Shown: positions 10,377-22,505 of the stretch, piece by piece
Position numbering within the stretch: position 1 is the stretch's first letter
How the letters are laid out: the number at the start of each line of letters is the position of its first letter
NCBI RefSeq assembly: GCF_023159225.1
Contig: NC_063171.1
Coordinates: 806,001 to 870,000, forward strand
Direction of reading: 5' to 3'
DNA length: 64,000 nucleotides
From: Perognathus longimembris pacificus
Lineage: Eukaryota > Chordata > Mammalia > Rodentia > Heteromyidae
Notes under the pieces: generated by a model
Seen by the model: the letters and a program-made list of their open reading frames with translations, nothing else
The model's database searches: none
Told to the model about the DNA's origin: nothing
Position numbers and translations under genes: made by a program

Positions 10377-12312
10377 TTCAGGGAAGATGGTAGAGGAGTA
10401 GCAGAGCCCTAGCTAAGCTCCCTCTGACATCCCAGTTTTACCACTCCAGAGAAACTTTTACTCCTAGAAAGACAACCCAAGTAAGTTATAACAGTATAGG
10501 AATTCTGGCCAGGAAGGAAAAATCGACTTTGCTGGCCTGAAAACACAGATTTGACCTCCAGACAGTGTCCTGCTGCCATGCCGGCACCAGAGACAGCACA
10601 ACATCAGGCACTGCACTCCATGCACCTAAAGCACACAGAGGGGACCAGGAAGAAATCCTCGACATGGCAGCAGACAGACGCAGATCACAGGCTGAGCACG
10701 GACAGGCTGAAATCGCAGAGAAAGTGTGAGTATCCCATGAAAGAAATTCTCACTGGCATCCACAGAGCAGCTTCTGGAAGCTAGCCCCTCCCCCACTGCC
10801 AGAGCAAAGCGCCATCTTTGACACTGGCATAGACCCTGTCAGACCAGACTGGAACTAAAGTGAGCCAGGGGAAGGCAAGGTCGAAGGGGCCATCTTTGAA
10901 AAGGGCAAGAGCGACTGAACTGTGAGAGCCAGCTCTGCCCAGGTGGGAGGATTATTCCCAGGCCTAGGCTCAGAGACTCAGCTAACCTCACCCAGCGGTG
11001 TCTCACCCCGCCCGACCCCACTGACTCTGATGCTGCCAACTCTCCAGCAACCGGAATTTCTAAAATCAAACTGAAAGCGGCCAGCAGCAACTGGCAGCAT
11101 GGAACAATAAGATGCGAGAGTAAAGAGTTCCCAAGAAAGATAAATGGCCCCATTATGGAGGTAGCCCAATTCCTACCTGCAAATGGAACTGAACTCCACA
11201 GCCAACTCTGCCCAAGAGAAGGTCACCCCATCCAGGAGGGAGAAACCTCCTCCAGGCAAGCGACTCTCAGCCAGGTAAACCAGGCCGGAAGCACCCCGCC
11301 CTGCTGAGTCCACAGCCTATTCAGAGCCAGGCATTAAAGGCAGCATCCCCACAGCAGACAGGCGGAGCCACAATTCCCTAGACTGTTCAGAATCCCCCAA
11401 CTACAGAAGACACCTAAGTCCTACCTGGAAGCTGTGCTAACCATAGGGCCCCAGGATTTAACAAAAAGGGGAGGAGGGTCAAAGCAGATCCACTTCCTGC
11501 AATCTGAAAGCAAACCAAACAAGCCAAGCAGCAGGAAAATAGACTGTAGACCATTGCAAGGAAACCAGAGACTGGAGAGAGCCCACACAAACATGGAAGA
11601 CTCCAGTTTTTAACTTTTTTATTTTTCATTTTTGAATTGATATTTGTTTTTTGTTTTCCATTTTTATTTTTTTTCGGTATTTTTATGTGTTTTGTGTGTT
11701 TGTTTTCCTGTATTTTTTCTTTGTTTCTCTTTTCACATATTCTTTCCTTAAAATTACTTTCCTTTGACTAACACCTTTACTCTTTTCTGCACACTCTCCA
11801 TTCCTTGTCATTTTAACCTCATTCTTTCTACCAATTCTACTTCTCTCCACCTTTCCACTTCACTGAAACTAAACCAAAATCATCACCCGCCATTCATTTT
11901 ACTCTATTCTCTTCACTACCCCTAACTTACACTCCTGATTTACTTCCAGGACCTCCAGATTACATTGACCCATGATTATCGGGTAGAGTGTATCCCTGTT
12001 CAATCTGAGTGAATCAAAGGGGTTCATAGAGAAATCCCATCAGTCCCAAAAGAACTTAATATAAGAACAAAAATTGCTCAAAGGGTTATAATGGTAAATA
12101 AGTAATTACTGAATACAGGGCTCGGGATTGGTTGTTATATTAAAATTGTATTCTTTGGGGACACCAAATTTGTTTTTATATACAAAAAAGAGAAGGAAGG
12201 TATCTGTATATAATTGTGAACCTCTAAGATTTATACAAGAGTGCTAGGTAAGGTCTGCTTTGGATGTTAAACGGTGCTCACAGGTGCTTGTAGATTGCCA
12301 TTTCCAACCTAA
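10377..12312 (+). promoter_or_regulatory. LINE-1 5' UTR (internal promoter region)
   Basis: First part (10377-11610) is GC-richer and adenine/purine-rich on the sense strand. The second (11610-11960) switches sharply to a T/pyrimidine-rich run. I see no tandem monomers of the mouse L1 type. By analogy with other L1s this is where the internal Pol II promoter lies. Short frames on either strand are not genes. Confidence 0.75.
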
Positions 12313-13369
12313 ATGGGCAGAAGAAGCACAAAAAAGATGGCACACAAAACAAGCAGGAAGCAGAGCAGTCAACCAAAGACCTAGAAGAGAACACTCAAAA
12401 TGCTCTACAAACTCTACTGATAAAAATGGTAATTGAAAGGTTTGAATCAATACATCAATCTGTCTATAAAGTAATAGGCAATATCATGGCCTCCACAAAT
12501 AAAAAGATAAATGAACTTCAAGAGTCCATTGAAAATATAGCTACCCAGCTAAAAGATTTGAGAGATAGCACTCAGGACCAAGTTAATGAAGTAAAGAAGT
12601 CCATAGAGGATCTAAGAGAAAATTATAGCAAAGATATGGAAACCATCAAGAAAGACCAGTCATAAGGAAGAGAGATTTGAAATCAAGTAGCAAGCCTACA
12701 GAGCAGATTAGATGATGCAGAGGATCAAATCTCAGGCACTGAAGATTCCCTAGAATCTATGGAGAAAGAACAAAAAACAATACAAAACCACTCCAATCAG
12801 CAAAACAGATTATTCCAGGAGCTCCAAGATACAATCAGGAAGCCCAATTTAAGGTTAATAGATATTGAGGAAATGCTAGAGAAGGAAGTCTATGGAATAG
12901 GCAACCTATTTAACAGAATATTAGCTGAGGACTTCCCAAATATCAAGAAGGATAGGGCTATCCAGATACAAGACCAGACCAGAATAGGACATCCCACTGA
13001 AACATTGTGATGAAAACAGGATCAATAGAGACCAAGGAAAGAATCCTTCAAGCTGTTATGGAGAAGAAAATAATCACATATAAAGGAAAACTAATCAGAA
13101 TTACCCCAGACTTCTCAGCAGAGACCATGAAAGCAAGGAGAGCATGGAATGTGGTATGCCAAACCCTGAATAAAATTAATAATCAACCAAGAATACTGTA
13201 CCCAGCTAACCTCTCATTCATAGCCAAAAGTCAAACAAAAGTCTTCCTCAGTAAGGAAAAACAGGAAATAATATATCTCCACCAAACCAGCTTTACAGAA
13301 AATCCTCAAAAATGTACTACACAGGAAAATCAATCAAGATCACAATACAGACAGAGAAATGAACCCTAA
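12313..13369 (+). pseudogene. LINE-1 ORF1 (nucleic-acid-binding chaperone), broken
   Basis: ORF1p is the RNA-binding, trimer-forming L1 protein that packages L1 RNA in cytoplasmic particles. The start is chosen at an ATG at 12313 giving MGRRSTKK, a basic N-terminus like other ORF1p. An in-frame TAG follows after about 23 codons. 12426-12665 encodes a heptad-like, Lys/Glu-rich coiled coil (ending at a TAA). 12759-13010 carries the RRM-type hallmark RKPNLRLI, close to the conserved family RPNLRLIG. A frameshift near 13008 moves to the frame 13007-13369, which holds the C-terminal domain signatures YKGKLIRITPDFSAETM and RILYPANLSF. At least two stops and one frameshift exclude function. Confidence 0.92.
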
Positions 13370-13410
13370 AGAGAAAACCAGAATATTAGATCATGAATTG
13401 GGAAGACAAT

Positions 13411-13416
13411 TTTCAT

Positions 13417-13463
<47 letters not shown>

Positions 13464-13464
13464 T
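13411..13464 (+). repeat. (TTTA)n microsatellite, tail of the antisense SINE
   Basis: Pure TTTA repeat directly against the 3' end of the antisense SINE, so it is the SINE's own (TAAA)n tail. Confidence 0.93.
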
Positions 13465-13656
13465 TGCTAGTCCTGGGGCTTGAACTCAGGGCCTGAGCAT
13501 TGTCCCTGGCCTCTTTTTGCTCAAGGATAGCAGTCTGCCACTTGAGCCACAGAGCCACTTCTGGCTTTTTCTATATATGTGGTACTGAGGAATTGAACCA
13601 AGGGCTTCATGTATATATGGCAAGCACTTATACCACTAGGCCATATTCCAAGCCCA
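13465..13656 (-). mobile_element. IDL-Geo SINE inserted antisense between L1 ORFs
   Basis: In reverse: ID half (GGGCTTGGAATATGGCCTAG), then Geo, then tail. It sits after the ORF1 stop and before ORF2, so it inserted after the L1 and did not itself break either frame. Its tail is the (TAAA)n tract to its left. Confidence 0.92.
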
Positions 13657-13703
13657 AGAAACAGCTTTTAACAGGATAGCAATAATGAAATGAACAAATA
13701 ATC

Positions 13704-16700
13704 ATGTCTCAATCCAAACTCAATATTAATGGACTTAATTCTCCAATTAAACTATATAGGCTCATAAGTTAGATCAAAAATCAAGATCCACCTTTATGCT
13801 GCCTCCAAGAGACACAGCTATCCAGAAAATGCAAACATCTAAAAGTGAAAGGCTGGAATAAAATCTTCCAAGCAAATGGCCTCCATAAGCAGGCTGGAGT
13901 TGCAATCCTAGTATCAGAAAAAAAAATGACTTCAAATTAAAAATGGTAAGAAGAGAAAAAGGAGGTTACTACACACTAATAAAGGGAAATCTCCTACAGG
14001 AGGATATAACCATGCTAAATATCTACACCCCAAATACAGGAACACCCACCTTCACCAAATAAACATTACTGACTCTAAAAACACTCATAGACCCAAACAC
14101 ATTGATAGTTGGAGACTTTAACACTCCACAGTCACCTTTGGACAGATCAACACACCAAAAACTGAGCAAAGAAACCTCAGAACTAAACAAATGCATAGAC
14201 CAACAAGACTTAACCGACATCTACAGAATATTCCATCCAGCAACACCAGAATACACATTATTTTCAGCAGCACATGGAACATTCTCCAAAATAGATCACA
14301 TGATAGGGCACAATGAAAATCACTGCAAATTCAGAAGTATCAAAATCATTCCCTGTTTTGTCTAGACCACAATGGAATAAAATTAGAACACAACTCAAAC
14401 AACCACCACAGAAAACCCCACAATTCATGGAGACTAAACAACACACAGCTGAACCATCAGTGGGTCATTGAAGAAATTACAAAAGAATCCAAGCTATTAT
14501 GGAATTAAACCAAGATGAGTACACAAAGTACCAGCTCCTTTGGGATACAGGAAAGGCAGTACTCAAGGGAAATTTTATATCTGAGTGCTTACAACAACAA
14601 ACTAGACAAATGGCAATTCAACAACTTTAGGAAGCACCTTAAGCTCCTTGAAAGAGAACAAGCCAAGCCACAAGCCTATAGAAGGAAGTAAATAATTAAA
14701 ATCAAATCAGAATTAAATGACTTAGAGTGAAAAAAAATCGAAAGAATCAACAAAATGAAGAGTTGGTTCTTTGAAAAAATTGAGAAGATAGACAGACCCC
14801 TAGCAAATCTGACCAAAAAACAAAGGCAGCACACCCAAATAAACAAGATTAGAGATGAAACAGGTAACATCACCACAGAAACCACCAAAATTCAGAACAC
14901 AATAGGGGACTATTTTGCAAACCTTTACACCAACAAATTCGTGAACCTGGAAGAAATGGACGATTTCCTAGCCAAAACTGACGTCCCCAAACTCAGCCAT
15001 GAAGATTTAAACCTTCTAAACACACCATATCCAGCATTGAAATATAAACAGCAATAAGAGATCTCCCATCTAAGAAAAGCCCAGGTCCAGATGGATTCAC
15101 AGCAGAATTCTACAAGGCCATCAAAACAGAACTCACACCAATATTTCTCAAACTCTTCAATGCAGTTGAGAGAGAAAGTTCACTACCAAACACATTCTAT
15201 GAAGCCAGTATAACCCTCATCCTAAAACCAGGCAGGGACTCATCACAGAAAGAGAACTATAGACCGATTTCCCTGATGAATATTAATGCAAAAATTCTCA
15301 ACAAAATTTGGGCCAATAGACTTCAACAGGTCATCAAAAAAATCATAAACCATGATCAAACTGGATTCATCCTAGGTATGCAAAGTTGGTTCAATATAAC
15401 CAAGTCAATTAATGTAATCTACAACATCAACCGGAGCAAGGTAAAGAATCACATGGATATATCTTTGGATGCGGAAAAGGCGTTTGATAAAATCCAGCAC
15501 CTATTTATGATAAAAGCGCTTGCCAAACTTGGATTCCAGGGAACATTCCTGAATATAATAGAGGCGGTCTATGAGAAACCAACAACAAGCATTATACTAA
15601 ATGGTGAAAAGCTAAAGCCATTCCCATTAAAATCAGGAGCAAGACAGGTATGTCTGCTCTCTCCTCTCCTGTTCAACATAGTACTAGAATTCCTAGCCAC
15701 AGCAATTAGGCAAGAAGAAAATACAAATGGGATCCAAATAGGAAAAGATGAAGCTAAACTTTCTCTCTTCGCAGATGACATGATCCTATACCTAAATAAC
15801 CCAATAGACTCTACTCCAAGCTTCTAGAGCTGATTCAAAACTTTGGCAAAGTAGCAGGATATAAAATAAACCCTCAAAAATCAATGGCTTTTCTATATGC
15901 CAATGACCTGAAGACTGAGGCCGAAATCAGGAAAACAACTCCTTTTGCAATAGCCTCAGAAAACATAAAATACCTAGGAATAACCTTAACCAAAGAAGTG
16001 AAAAACCTCTATGATGAGAACTTTAAAAACATGAAAAACGAAATTAAGGCAGAACTAAGGAAATGGAAAAACCTCCCATGCTCCTGGATTGGGGGTATTA
16101 ATATAGTCAAAATGGCAATATTGCCACAAGCTACCTACAAATTCAGTGCAATACCCATATCCTAACACCATTTTTTAATGAAATACAAGAAGCAATCAGA
16201 AATTCATATGGAACAATTAAAGACCGGGAATAGCAAAAACAATCCTAAGTAAAAAGAACAGGGCTGGAGGAATTACTATACCAAACTTCAAGCTGTATTA
16301 TAAAGGTATAGCAATAAAAACAGCTTGGTATTGGCACTGGAACAAGCCTGAAGACCGATGGAACAGAACTGAATACCCAGAAATGAACCCGCAGAACTAT
16401 ACGTACTTAATCTTTGATAAAGGAGCTAAAAAAATAGGATAGAAGAAAGATGCCTCTTTAACAAATGGTGCTGGCAAAACGGGTTCAACACCTGCAACAA
16501 ACTAAAACCATATCCTTATGTATCACTATGTACCAAAATCAATTTCAGGGCTGGGGATATAGCCTAGTGGCAAGAGTGCCTGCCTCGGATACATGAGGCC
16601 CTAGGTTCGATTCCCCAGCACCACATATACAGAAAACGGCCAGAAGCGGCGCTGTGGCTCAAGTGGCAGAGTGCTAGCCTTGAGCGGGAAGAAGCCAGGG

Positions 16701-17684
16701 ACAGTGCTCAGGCCCTGAGTCCAAGGCCCAGGACTGGCCAAAAACAAACAAACAAACAAAAAACAACAAAATCAATTCCAAATGGATCAAAGCCCTCGAA
16801 ATAAAAACAGATACGTTGAAAACACTCCAAGTAGGAGTAGAAGAAACACTTGGGCTACTTGGCACAGGACAGAACTTCCTTAATAAAGGCCCAGAAATGC
16901 TACAAATCAAAGAAAGGTTGGACAAATAGGACTGCATCAAACTGCAGAGCTTCTGCTGGGCAAAAGACATAGCTCAAAGATAAACACGAAAGGGACCAAG
17001 GCATCATACCTAAAATATATGCAGAACTAAAAAAATTATATTCCTCCAAAACAAAACCGCAAAGAACCAACAGCCCCCTCAACAAGTGGGCTAAAGACTT
17101 AAAAAGAGACTTCTCTGATGAGGAAATGAGAATGCCCAAGAGACATATGAAAAAGTGTTGTATGTCACTGGCCATAAAAGAATCAAATCAAAACAACATC
17201 CAGATTCCACTTCACCCCAGTAACACTGTCCTTTATCAGGAAAACTAACAATAATAAATGTAAGAGGGGATGTGGACAAATGGGAACCCTTCTTCATTGT
17301 TGGTGGGGATGTCAACTGGTTCAGCCACTCTGGAAAGCGGTATGGAGATACCTCAGAAGGCTAAACATAGAGCTCTGCTATGACCCAGCAGCACCACTTC
17401 TTGGCATCTACCCAGAAGACCACAAACAAGAACACACTAAAGCCACCAGCACAACAATGTTCATCGCAGCACAATTTGTCATAGCTAAAATATGGAACCA
17501 ACCCAGATGCCCCTCAGTAGACGAATGGATCAGGAAAATGTGGCACATATACACAATGGAATTTTATGCCTCTATCAGAAAGAATGACTGCCCCATTCGT
17601 AAGGAAATGGAAGAACTAGGAAAAAATTATACTAATTTAAGTGAGCCAGATCCAAAGAAATATGGACTCTGGTCTCCCTCATAG
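13704..17684 (+). pseudogene. LINE-1 ORF2 (endonuclease/reverse transcriptase), broken
   Basis: ORF2p nicks target DNA and reverse-transcribes L1 RNA. ATG at 13704 leads into LNINGLNSP (APE-type endonuclease start). Further endonuclease signatures: LCCLQET near 13800, VGDFN near 14108, KIDHMIGH near 14293; the final SDH box reads LDH after a frameshift near 14362. RT region: [15 protein letters not shown] near 15077, [10 protein letters not shown] near 15465, [14 protein letters not shown] near 15636 (family usually GTRQGCPLSPL), and catalytic FADDMILYL at about 15768. Thumb-like IKYLGITL near 15968. C-terminal Cys-rich [10 protein letters not shown] near 17283, ending at a stop at 17684. Multiple frameshifts and stops, plus a SINE at 16548, make it non-functional. 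Confidence 0.95.
16548..16768 (+). mobile_element. Young IDL-Geo SINE nested in L1 ORF2
   Basis: Nearly consensus copy with CpGs kept (CCTCGGATACATGAGG, GGTTCGATTCC, CGGCCAGAAGCGGCGC) and an (AAAC)n-type tail. It is flanked by AAAATCAATTTC (16534-16545) and AAAATCAATTCC (16769-16780), duplicated L1 sequence. It splits the ORF2 C-terminal region. Confidence 0.95.
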
Positions 17685-18192
17685 GGAATGATTAGCACAG
17701 GTTTAGGCAGGTCACAGCAGAGGATCACAAGAGCCTAATAGCTATGCCCCTATGAATGCATAATATAATGTTAAGTGAAATCAACTCCATGTTATGGAAA
17801 CGAGTGATGTATCACTGTTGTAATTACTGTCAACATGCCATGTGAAACTGTGGCTTCTTTTGTTCATGATCCTCTTCTATCCCTTCCTCTGGTTTTCCCC
17901 AGGCTCTCACTGTATCTCATCTGAATACACTGGATACTGTATATGCTGGTATTAGAAGTGAAAGGGAATATCAAAATTGATAGATAAAGGATAAAAAGAC
18001 AACTCCAAAAGCAATACTTGCAAAACCATTTGGTGTAATCCAACTGAACAACTCATGGGGGGAGAGGGAGAAAGGAAGGGTGTAGGGGGGTAATTAGGGA
18101 AAAGGTAGCAAACAGTACAAGAAATGTACCCAAGGCCTAACGTACGAAACTGTGACCTCTCTGTACATCAATTTGACAATGAAATTTTAAAA
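17685..18192 (+). mobile_element. LINE-1 3' UTR with G-rich purine tract
   Basis: Includes a G-run block at about 18056-18110 (GGGGGG, GAGGGAG, GGAAGGG, GGGGGG, AGGG), then the terminal AACTGTGACCTCTCTGTACATC and an A-rich end. The same 3' end recurs at 34.5 kb (sense) and, antisense, at 22.4, 25.4, 35.3 and 61.4 kb. G-rich tracts able to form quadruplexes are a known general trait of mammalian L1 3' UTRs. Confidence 0.85.
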
Positions 18193-18259
18193 AACAAACC
18201 GTTTCGCTAACAGAAGTGATTTACAGTCGTCATATTCTTTTCCTTTCCAATGGATAATT

Positions 18260-18447
18260 GTTTGGAGCCAGTGGCTCATGCCTGTGATTCTAGCTACTCA
18301 GGAGGCTGAGATCTGAGGATGGACATTTGAAGCCAGCCCTAGCAGAACAGTCTGTGAGTAGCAGAGCACTAACCTTTGGCAGGTAAAGCTAAAGGATAAT
18401 GTCCAGGCCCTATGTTCAATCCCCAGTACCAGGACAAAAAAAAAAAA
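18260..18447 (+). mobile_element. 7SL-like/Geo SINE, internally deleted
   Basis: 7SL-like left arm (CCAGTGGCTCATGCCTGTGATTC, CTACTCAGGAGGCTGAGATCTGAGGAT). The link to Geo is shortened: the usual segment between the arms (ATCTCCAATTAACCAC in other copies) and the Geo A-box-like start are missing. Tail is poly(A). Confidence 0.8.
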
Positions 18448-18477
18448 TAGATAGAAGTTACAGGGCCATAGGTTTAT

Positions 18478-18575
18478 GAGAGAATGTAAGTCTGTGTTAG
18501 CACACTTGCCTAGCATGTACAAGGCTCAATATTTGCTACAGCAGCACCACACCACAAAAATTAAAGCAACAAAAA
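18478..18575 (+). mobile_element. ID-like monomer SINE, diverged
   Basis: Reads TTAGCACACTTGCCTAGCATGTACAAGGCTCAATATTTGCTACAGCAGCACCA, like the tRNA-Ala-derived ID unit without a Geo half. A-rich after it. Confidence 0.6.
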
Positions 18576-18699
18576 TAAGAAGGAAGAACCCCAAAGAAAT
18601 CAATGTTTATTGGATAAAGTTTGGAAGGGTAAGACTAAATCAAAGAAAATCAGTTGTAAGCATTAAAAAAATGGTTGCTGTTGAAACTAGTGTATGGGA

Positions 18700-18778
18700 T
18701 CCAAGCTACAGTTTAGGGCTAGAAGTGTACTTTCCTAGAAAGCATAGGTCCTGGGTTCAATCTTCAGTACTATGAGGG
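18700..18778 (+). mobile_element. ID-like monomer SINE, diverged
   Basis: GTGTACTTTCCTAGAAAGCATAGGTCCTGGGTTCAATCTTCAGTAC matches the ID anticodon-to-B-box part. Its tail has become the (GGAA)n tract that follows. Confidence 0.6.
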
Positions 18779-18783
18779 AATGA

Positions 18784-18873
18784 AAGAAGGAAGGAAAGAA
18801 GGAAGGAAGGAAGGAAGGAAGGAAGGAAGGAAGGAAGGAAGGAAGGAAGGAAGGAAGGAAAGAAGGAAGGAGA
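18784..18873 (+). repeat. (GGAA)n microsatellite
   Basis: About 90 bases of GGAA/GAAA. Serine/proline/leucine-rich reverse frames over it are artefacts. From here to 19895 I see only single-copy DNA with a purine-rich stretch at 19516-19590. Confidence 0.93.
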
Positions 18874-19908
18874 GATATGCCTTGTGATCTGATTTGAAAT
18901 GTTGACTGACAAATATGGATTTCTTTCTCCCTGGTATATTAAGTGCAAATCCAAATGGTGCATTAAAGAAAACTTTGTAATTGTGGTCCATATTTTCTCT
19001 TCGGAACTAATAATGTGCAGTGTGCCATGAGTATTATCTTAATGCTAAAGTTGTGAAGGAGAGAAGCCTCTAGAAATAAGACATGTGAAAGTCTTCCTGA
19101 TGCTTATTTAGCTTCATCAGAAAGGTATAGTAAAAGAAGGAGCCATAAATTAAGCTTAAAATAATGAGTGAATCTATTCATGAAGGAGCACATCAATGTT
19201 ATTCACAAGTGCTTGTCTTGCTCCGTGGACTGGGGCCAGGCCCTCCAGGTGCTTGGATGACTGGTACCTGGGGATTTGTTGTCAAACTGGGCCTTGCCTT
19301 CACAGTAGCCAGAGAGATTCATTTGCTTAGGCCTCCACCATCTAGGTACTTTGAACAACATTTAAGCTATTTGTGCTTCTGGAAGCTAAAGGTTATGTTG
19401 ATTCGGATTTGGGAGAATTTAGTTTCTGTTGAGGATGCTGTTGAGAATTCCCTTTCTGGTTACAGGATAACTGCCTTTTCACTGTATCCTTCCTCTCTCT
19501 CTGATAGCAATACAGAAAGAGAAGGAGAGGGATGAAAGGGAGAGAGAGAAAGAAAGAAAAAGGGAGAGAACTTGTAAGAGAGAGTTCTTGATATCTCCAC
19601 CTCTTCCTATAAGGACAAACATTCTATCTGATTAGATCTTCTTTAACCTCAGTTATTTCGCTCTAGAATCTAAAGCCCAATGGGCTTTGGAGCCTTAGTG
19701 TGAATTTGGTGGAACACAGTTCTATCCACAGAACAAGGTTAAGGAACAGTTATGGTAGGACCCATTATAAGCCATCTGTCTTTATGTGTGCTAGAGCTGT
19801 GGGTCCATTCCTCATTCCTCTCAGTAGATGCTACTCTGTACATTAGGGTGAGCAATCACAGAATGTATAGAATGGAACACAGTCAATTTTGGGTGTGTCG
19901 GTGGGGGG

Positions 19909-20142
19909 GGACCCGCTAGTCCTGGGGCTTGTATACAGGGCCTGGGCACTGTCCATGAGCTTTTATACTCATGGCTATAGCACTATTACTTTGAGTCACA
20001 GCTCCACTCCTGACTTTCTGGTGGTTAATTGGAGAGAAGGGTCTTAGAGGCTTTCCTGTCCTGGCTGGCTTTGAATCATGATCCTCAGATCTCAGGCTCC
20101 TGTGTAGCTAGGATTTTAGGCATGGAGTCATGTCCAGCTTCA
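19909..20142 (-). mobile_element. 7SL-like/Geo SINE, antisense
   Basis: In reverse: AGCTGGACATGACTCCATGCC (7SL-like start), GAGATCTGAGGATCATGATTCAAAGCCAG, then Geo ending at CCAGGACTAGC. A G-run at 19904-19910 lies where the tail should be. Confidence 0.85.
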
Positions 20143-22377
20143 ACTTGATCTCTTTATTTCTCTCTTAAGACTATTTGTGGAACTGAAAATGCATTTGAAG
20201 AACCTAGGAAGAATCTGGCATACACTGGGGCTTTATTGAAGGCAAGACCCTCAGAAAGATAATCAGAAGCCAATTTTTAAATACAAGAAAAATGAGAAAC
20301 CTTCTAAGATATCTAACTTTCATAAAGACAACTGTTAAGTGAATTGCCTTGTTAGACACAGAACTCATTCTATCAGATTTTGGTTCAGATCAGAATCCAT
20401 TATCTACATAAAAGAACTGAATCAGTGTCCATGACATAGGCAGGAATTGATTCTGAATCAAGTCTAGGAACATGAATATTCTTAGATCATAATAGCACAG
20501 AGAGTAATTGCTGATGAAGATTGTCATGGGTGTACTTCAATTAGTCATTGCTTGAGGCTGAGCAGAGAAATAAAGGAGGAGGAGGAGACGGAGACATGGA
20601 GATGATGGACATCATTATCATTTTGTAACAGTCAAATCACAGGTCTACATATCTATATCACCGTTTTCTAAGTTATATGCTTTAATTTGTGCCAGTTATG
20701 TATGCCAGTTACACTACCATGATTGTTTTTAAAGAACACTGACATGAAAGATTCAAATAACCTAAGGCCAAGATAATTTTTAAATATGTATGTATTTGTT
20801 TGTTAATCTGCCTTAAAATTTGAGCAAATATAGATTTTGTTCACTTAGAGTATTGCAGTATTTGTTTGTAGTGATATTTGTCTTTACACTTGTCTATAAT
20901 TAGATTATAATCTTGGCTCTCAAAATATGTCCAAAGGCTGTGGACAGGATGATGGGCAAAGCCAAGGCAGAGTATAAACAAACTCAATGCCACCAGGGAT
21001 CAACATCAGCTGCACATTCTTTTGCTGTTATTTTTAGATAAATGAAATTAACGTGAACACTGAAATGTCTCTGTCTTTGCATGTGAATGTGATACTTTTA
21101 TCTAGTGCCAAATACTGAAGTGAAAACTGGCTTCACAAAGTTGTTTTCACTTGTAAGATTGCAAGTAGTTAGATCTCATGGATGTTAAATATCAACTTCC
21201 GGGCATTCTGCCATAATTTCAAGACAGTTAAGAAAAAATGATTCTTAAAACAACGTGCTTTGTAGTTAACTTAAACCCCTTAAAGGTCTTCTAGTAAGTT
21301 CATGAAGTCATTGAAAGGACAAGTCACAGGAAAGGGACTCTAATTTTTTCTTCATATGTAGATCTACATAAAAGCCACATAACTCAACATTGCTGTTGCC
21401 CAATCTGCATTAACCGATACCCAAACTGAACACAAGGGGCTGCTTAATTCTCAGTAGCCACTTCTGTATGTTTTCCTTAAAATACAAATCAGTGCTTCAA
21501 AACCATGTGGAGTAGCTACAAAGAAAATCTCAATGTAGATTTCTACTTCCTGCTCCAAATAGACTAGTTGGATTTATCTATGACTACAATCTATTAAAGA
21601 ACCACAGGTGTGATTGCTATGCATATCAAAACTTGAATGGTACAGCTTTTTCCATCAGGTGTAGTCTTACCTGAGTAAGACAATATATTTCATAAAACCA
21701 GGCACATACTCTGGCCTTGTCTGCTTGCTTTGCTTTCAACAGTTTCCTTTACTTCCTTGATCTCTGGCCATACTACACTGAAATCCTGGAAGAATTATTA
21801 GATCATATTCAAAGAAGACCCAAAAAAAGTCCAAGACTTGGGAAAGTGGCCAGGATGTAAGCGAGGATGCACCCCAACTATGAGTTTTACCAGCTTTGAT
21901 AAACCAAAGCATTAGTTTTAGATAGTAATAACAAAATTCACTTATATTGATACAAATAATTCATTATTGAAGGCTTTATCCTGGGAATAATGTATTGATT
22001 ACAATTCTACAACCTCTATTGTAGCAACTATGTTTATAAATTAAATTTTGTCTGTGTGAGAAATTTAAGATCAGAACTCTAATGTAATTCAGAGAAACGT
22101 TTCCAACGTCTTTATGGACCTACAATTATGAGGGTAAGAGCAAGTTAACTGAGGGTACCCAAGATGAAAAATCCTAGTGATATCTAACCCACCCTCCAGA
22201 CAGCACTTACATTTTTATATTGAAGTTTCTTGTTTTTAGGGAAAAAAGATAACATTGCAATAGTCTAAAGTTATTTCATAACTGTAAGTTAAGTACAAAC
22301 ATTAGGATCTTAAACAAAGATGGTGTAGATACTAGATGTAGACAAAAGCTATGCCTAAAATACAGATGACTTAAAAT
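20143..22377. other. Single-copy interval, no gene
   Basis: No coding frame above 60 codons and no repeat I can name. Confidence 0.4.
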
Positions 22378-22505
22378 GTGTTTTTTTTCTGAATAATTAT
22401 TTATTTATTGTCTAAGTGATGTGTAGCAGGGTTACAGTTTTATAAGTAAGGCAGTGGGTACATTTTTTGTACAACTTGTTACCTCCTCCCTCATTTCCCA
22501 AACAT
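22378..22505 (-). mobile_element. LINE-1 3'-end fragment, antisense
   Basis: GGGTTACAGTTTTATAAGTAAGGCAGTGGGTACATTTTTTGTACAACTTGTTACCTCCTCCCTCA is the reverse of the L1 3' end seen at 17.9-18.2 kb. Only the last ~125 bases are present; extreme 5' truncation. Confidence 0.85.

Larger units (their letters stand above)
10377..18192 (+). mobile_element. Near full-length LINE-1, sense, defective
   Basis: Layout in order: 5' UTR (10377-12312), ORF1 (12313-13369), an inter-ORF gap enlarged by an antisense SINE, ORF2 (13704-17684), and a 3' UTR with a G-rich purine tract and an A-rich end. The start is set by a sequence reading GGGAAGATGGTAGAGGAGTAG, like the first bases of other mammalian L1 5' ends. 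Removing about 250 and 221 bases of inserted SINE leaves about 7.3 kb, a normal full-length size. Both ORFs carry stops and frameshifts. I could not find a convincing target-site duplication, so the exact ends are approximate. Confidence 0.92.

Noticed and set aside
15276..15827. A reverse transcriptase that might be a domesticated or retron-like gene
   Set aside because: It is the RT domain of the surrounding LINE-1, with L1 3' UTR, ORF1 and 5' UTR in place, and the frame breaks on both sides.
10377..18192. A currently active LINE-1
   Set aside because: Stops and frameshifts in both ORFs and a SINE inside ORF2.
18757..18991. Ser/Phe/Leu repeat proteins encoded opposite GGAA repeats
   Set aside because: Pure microsatellite translation.
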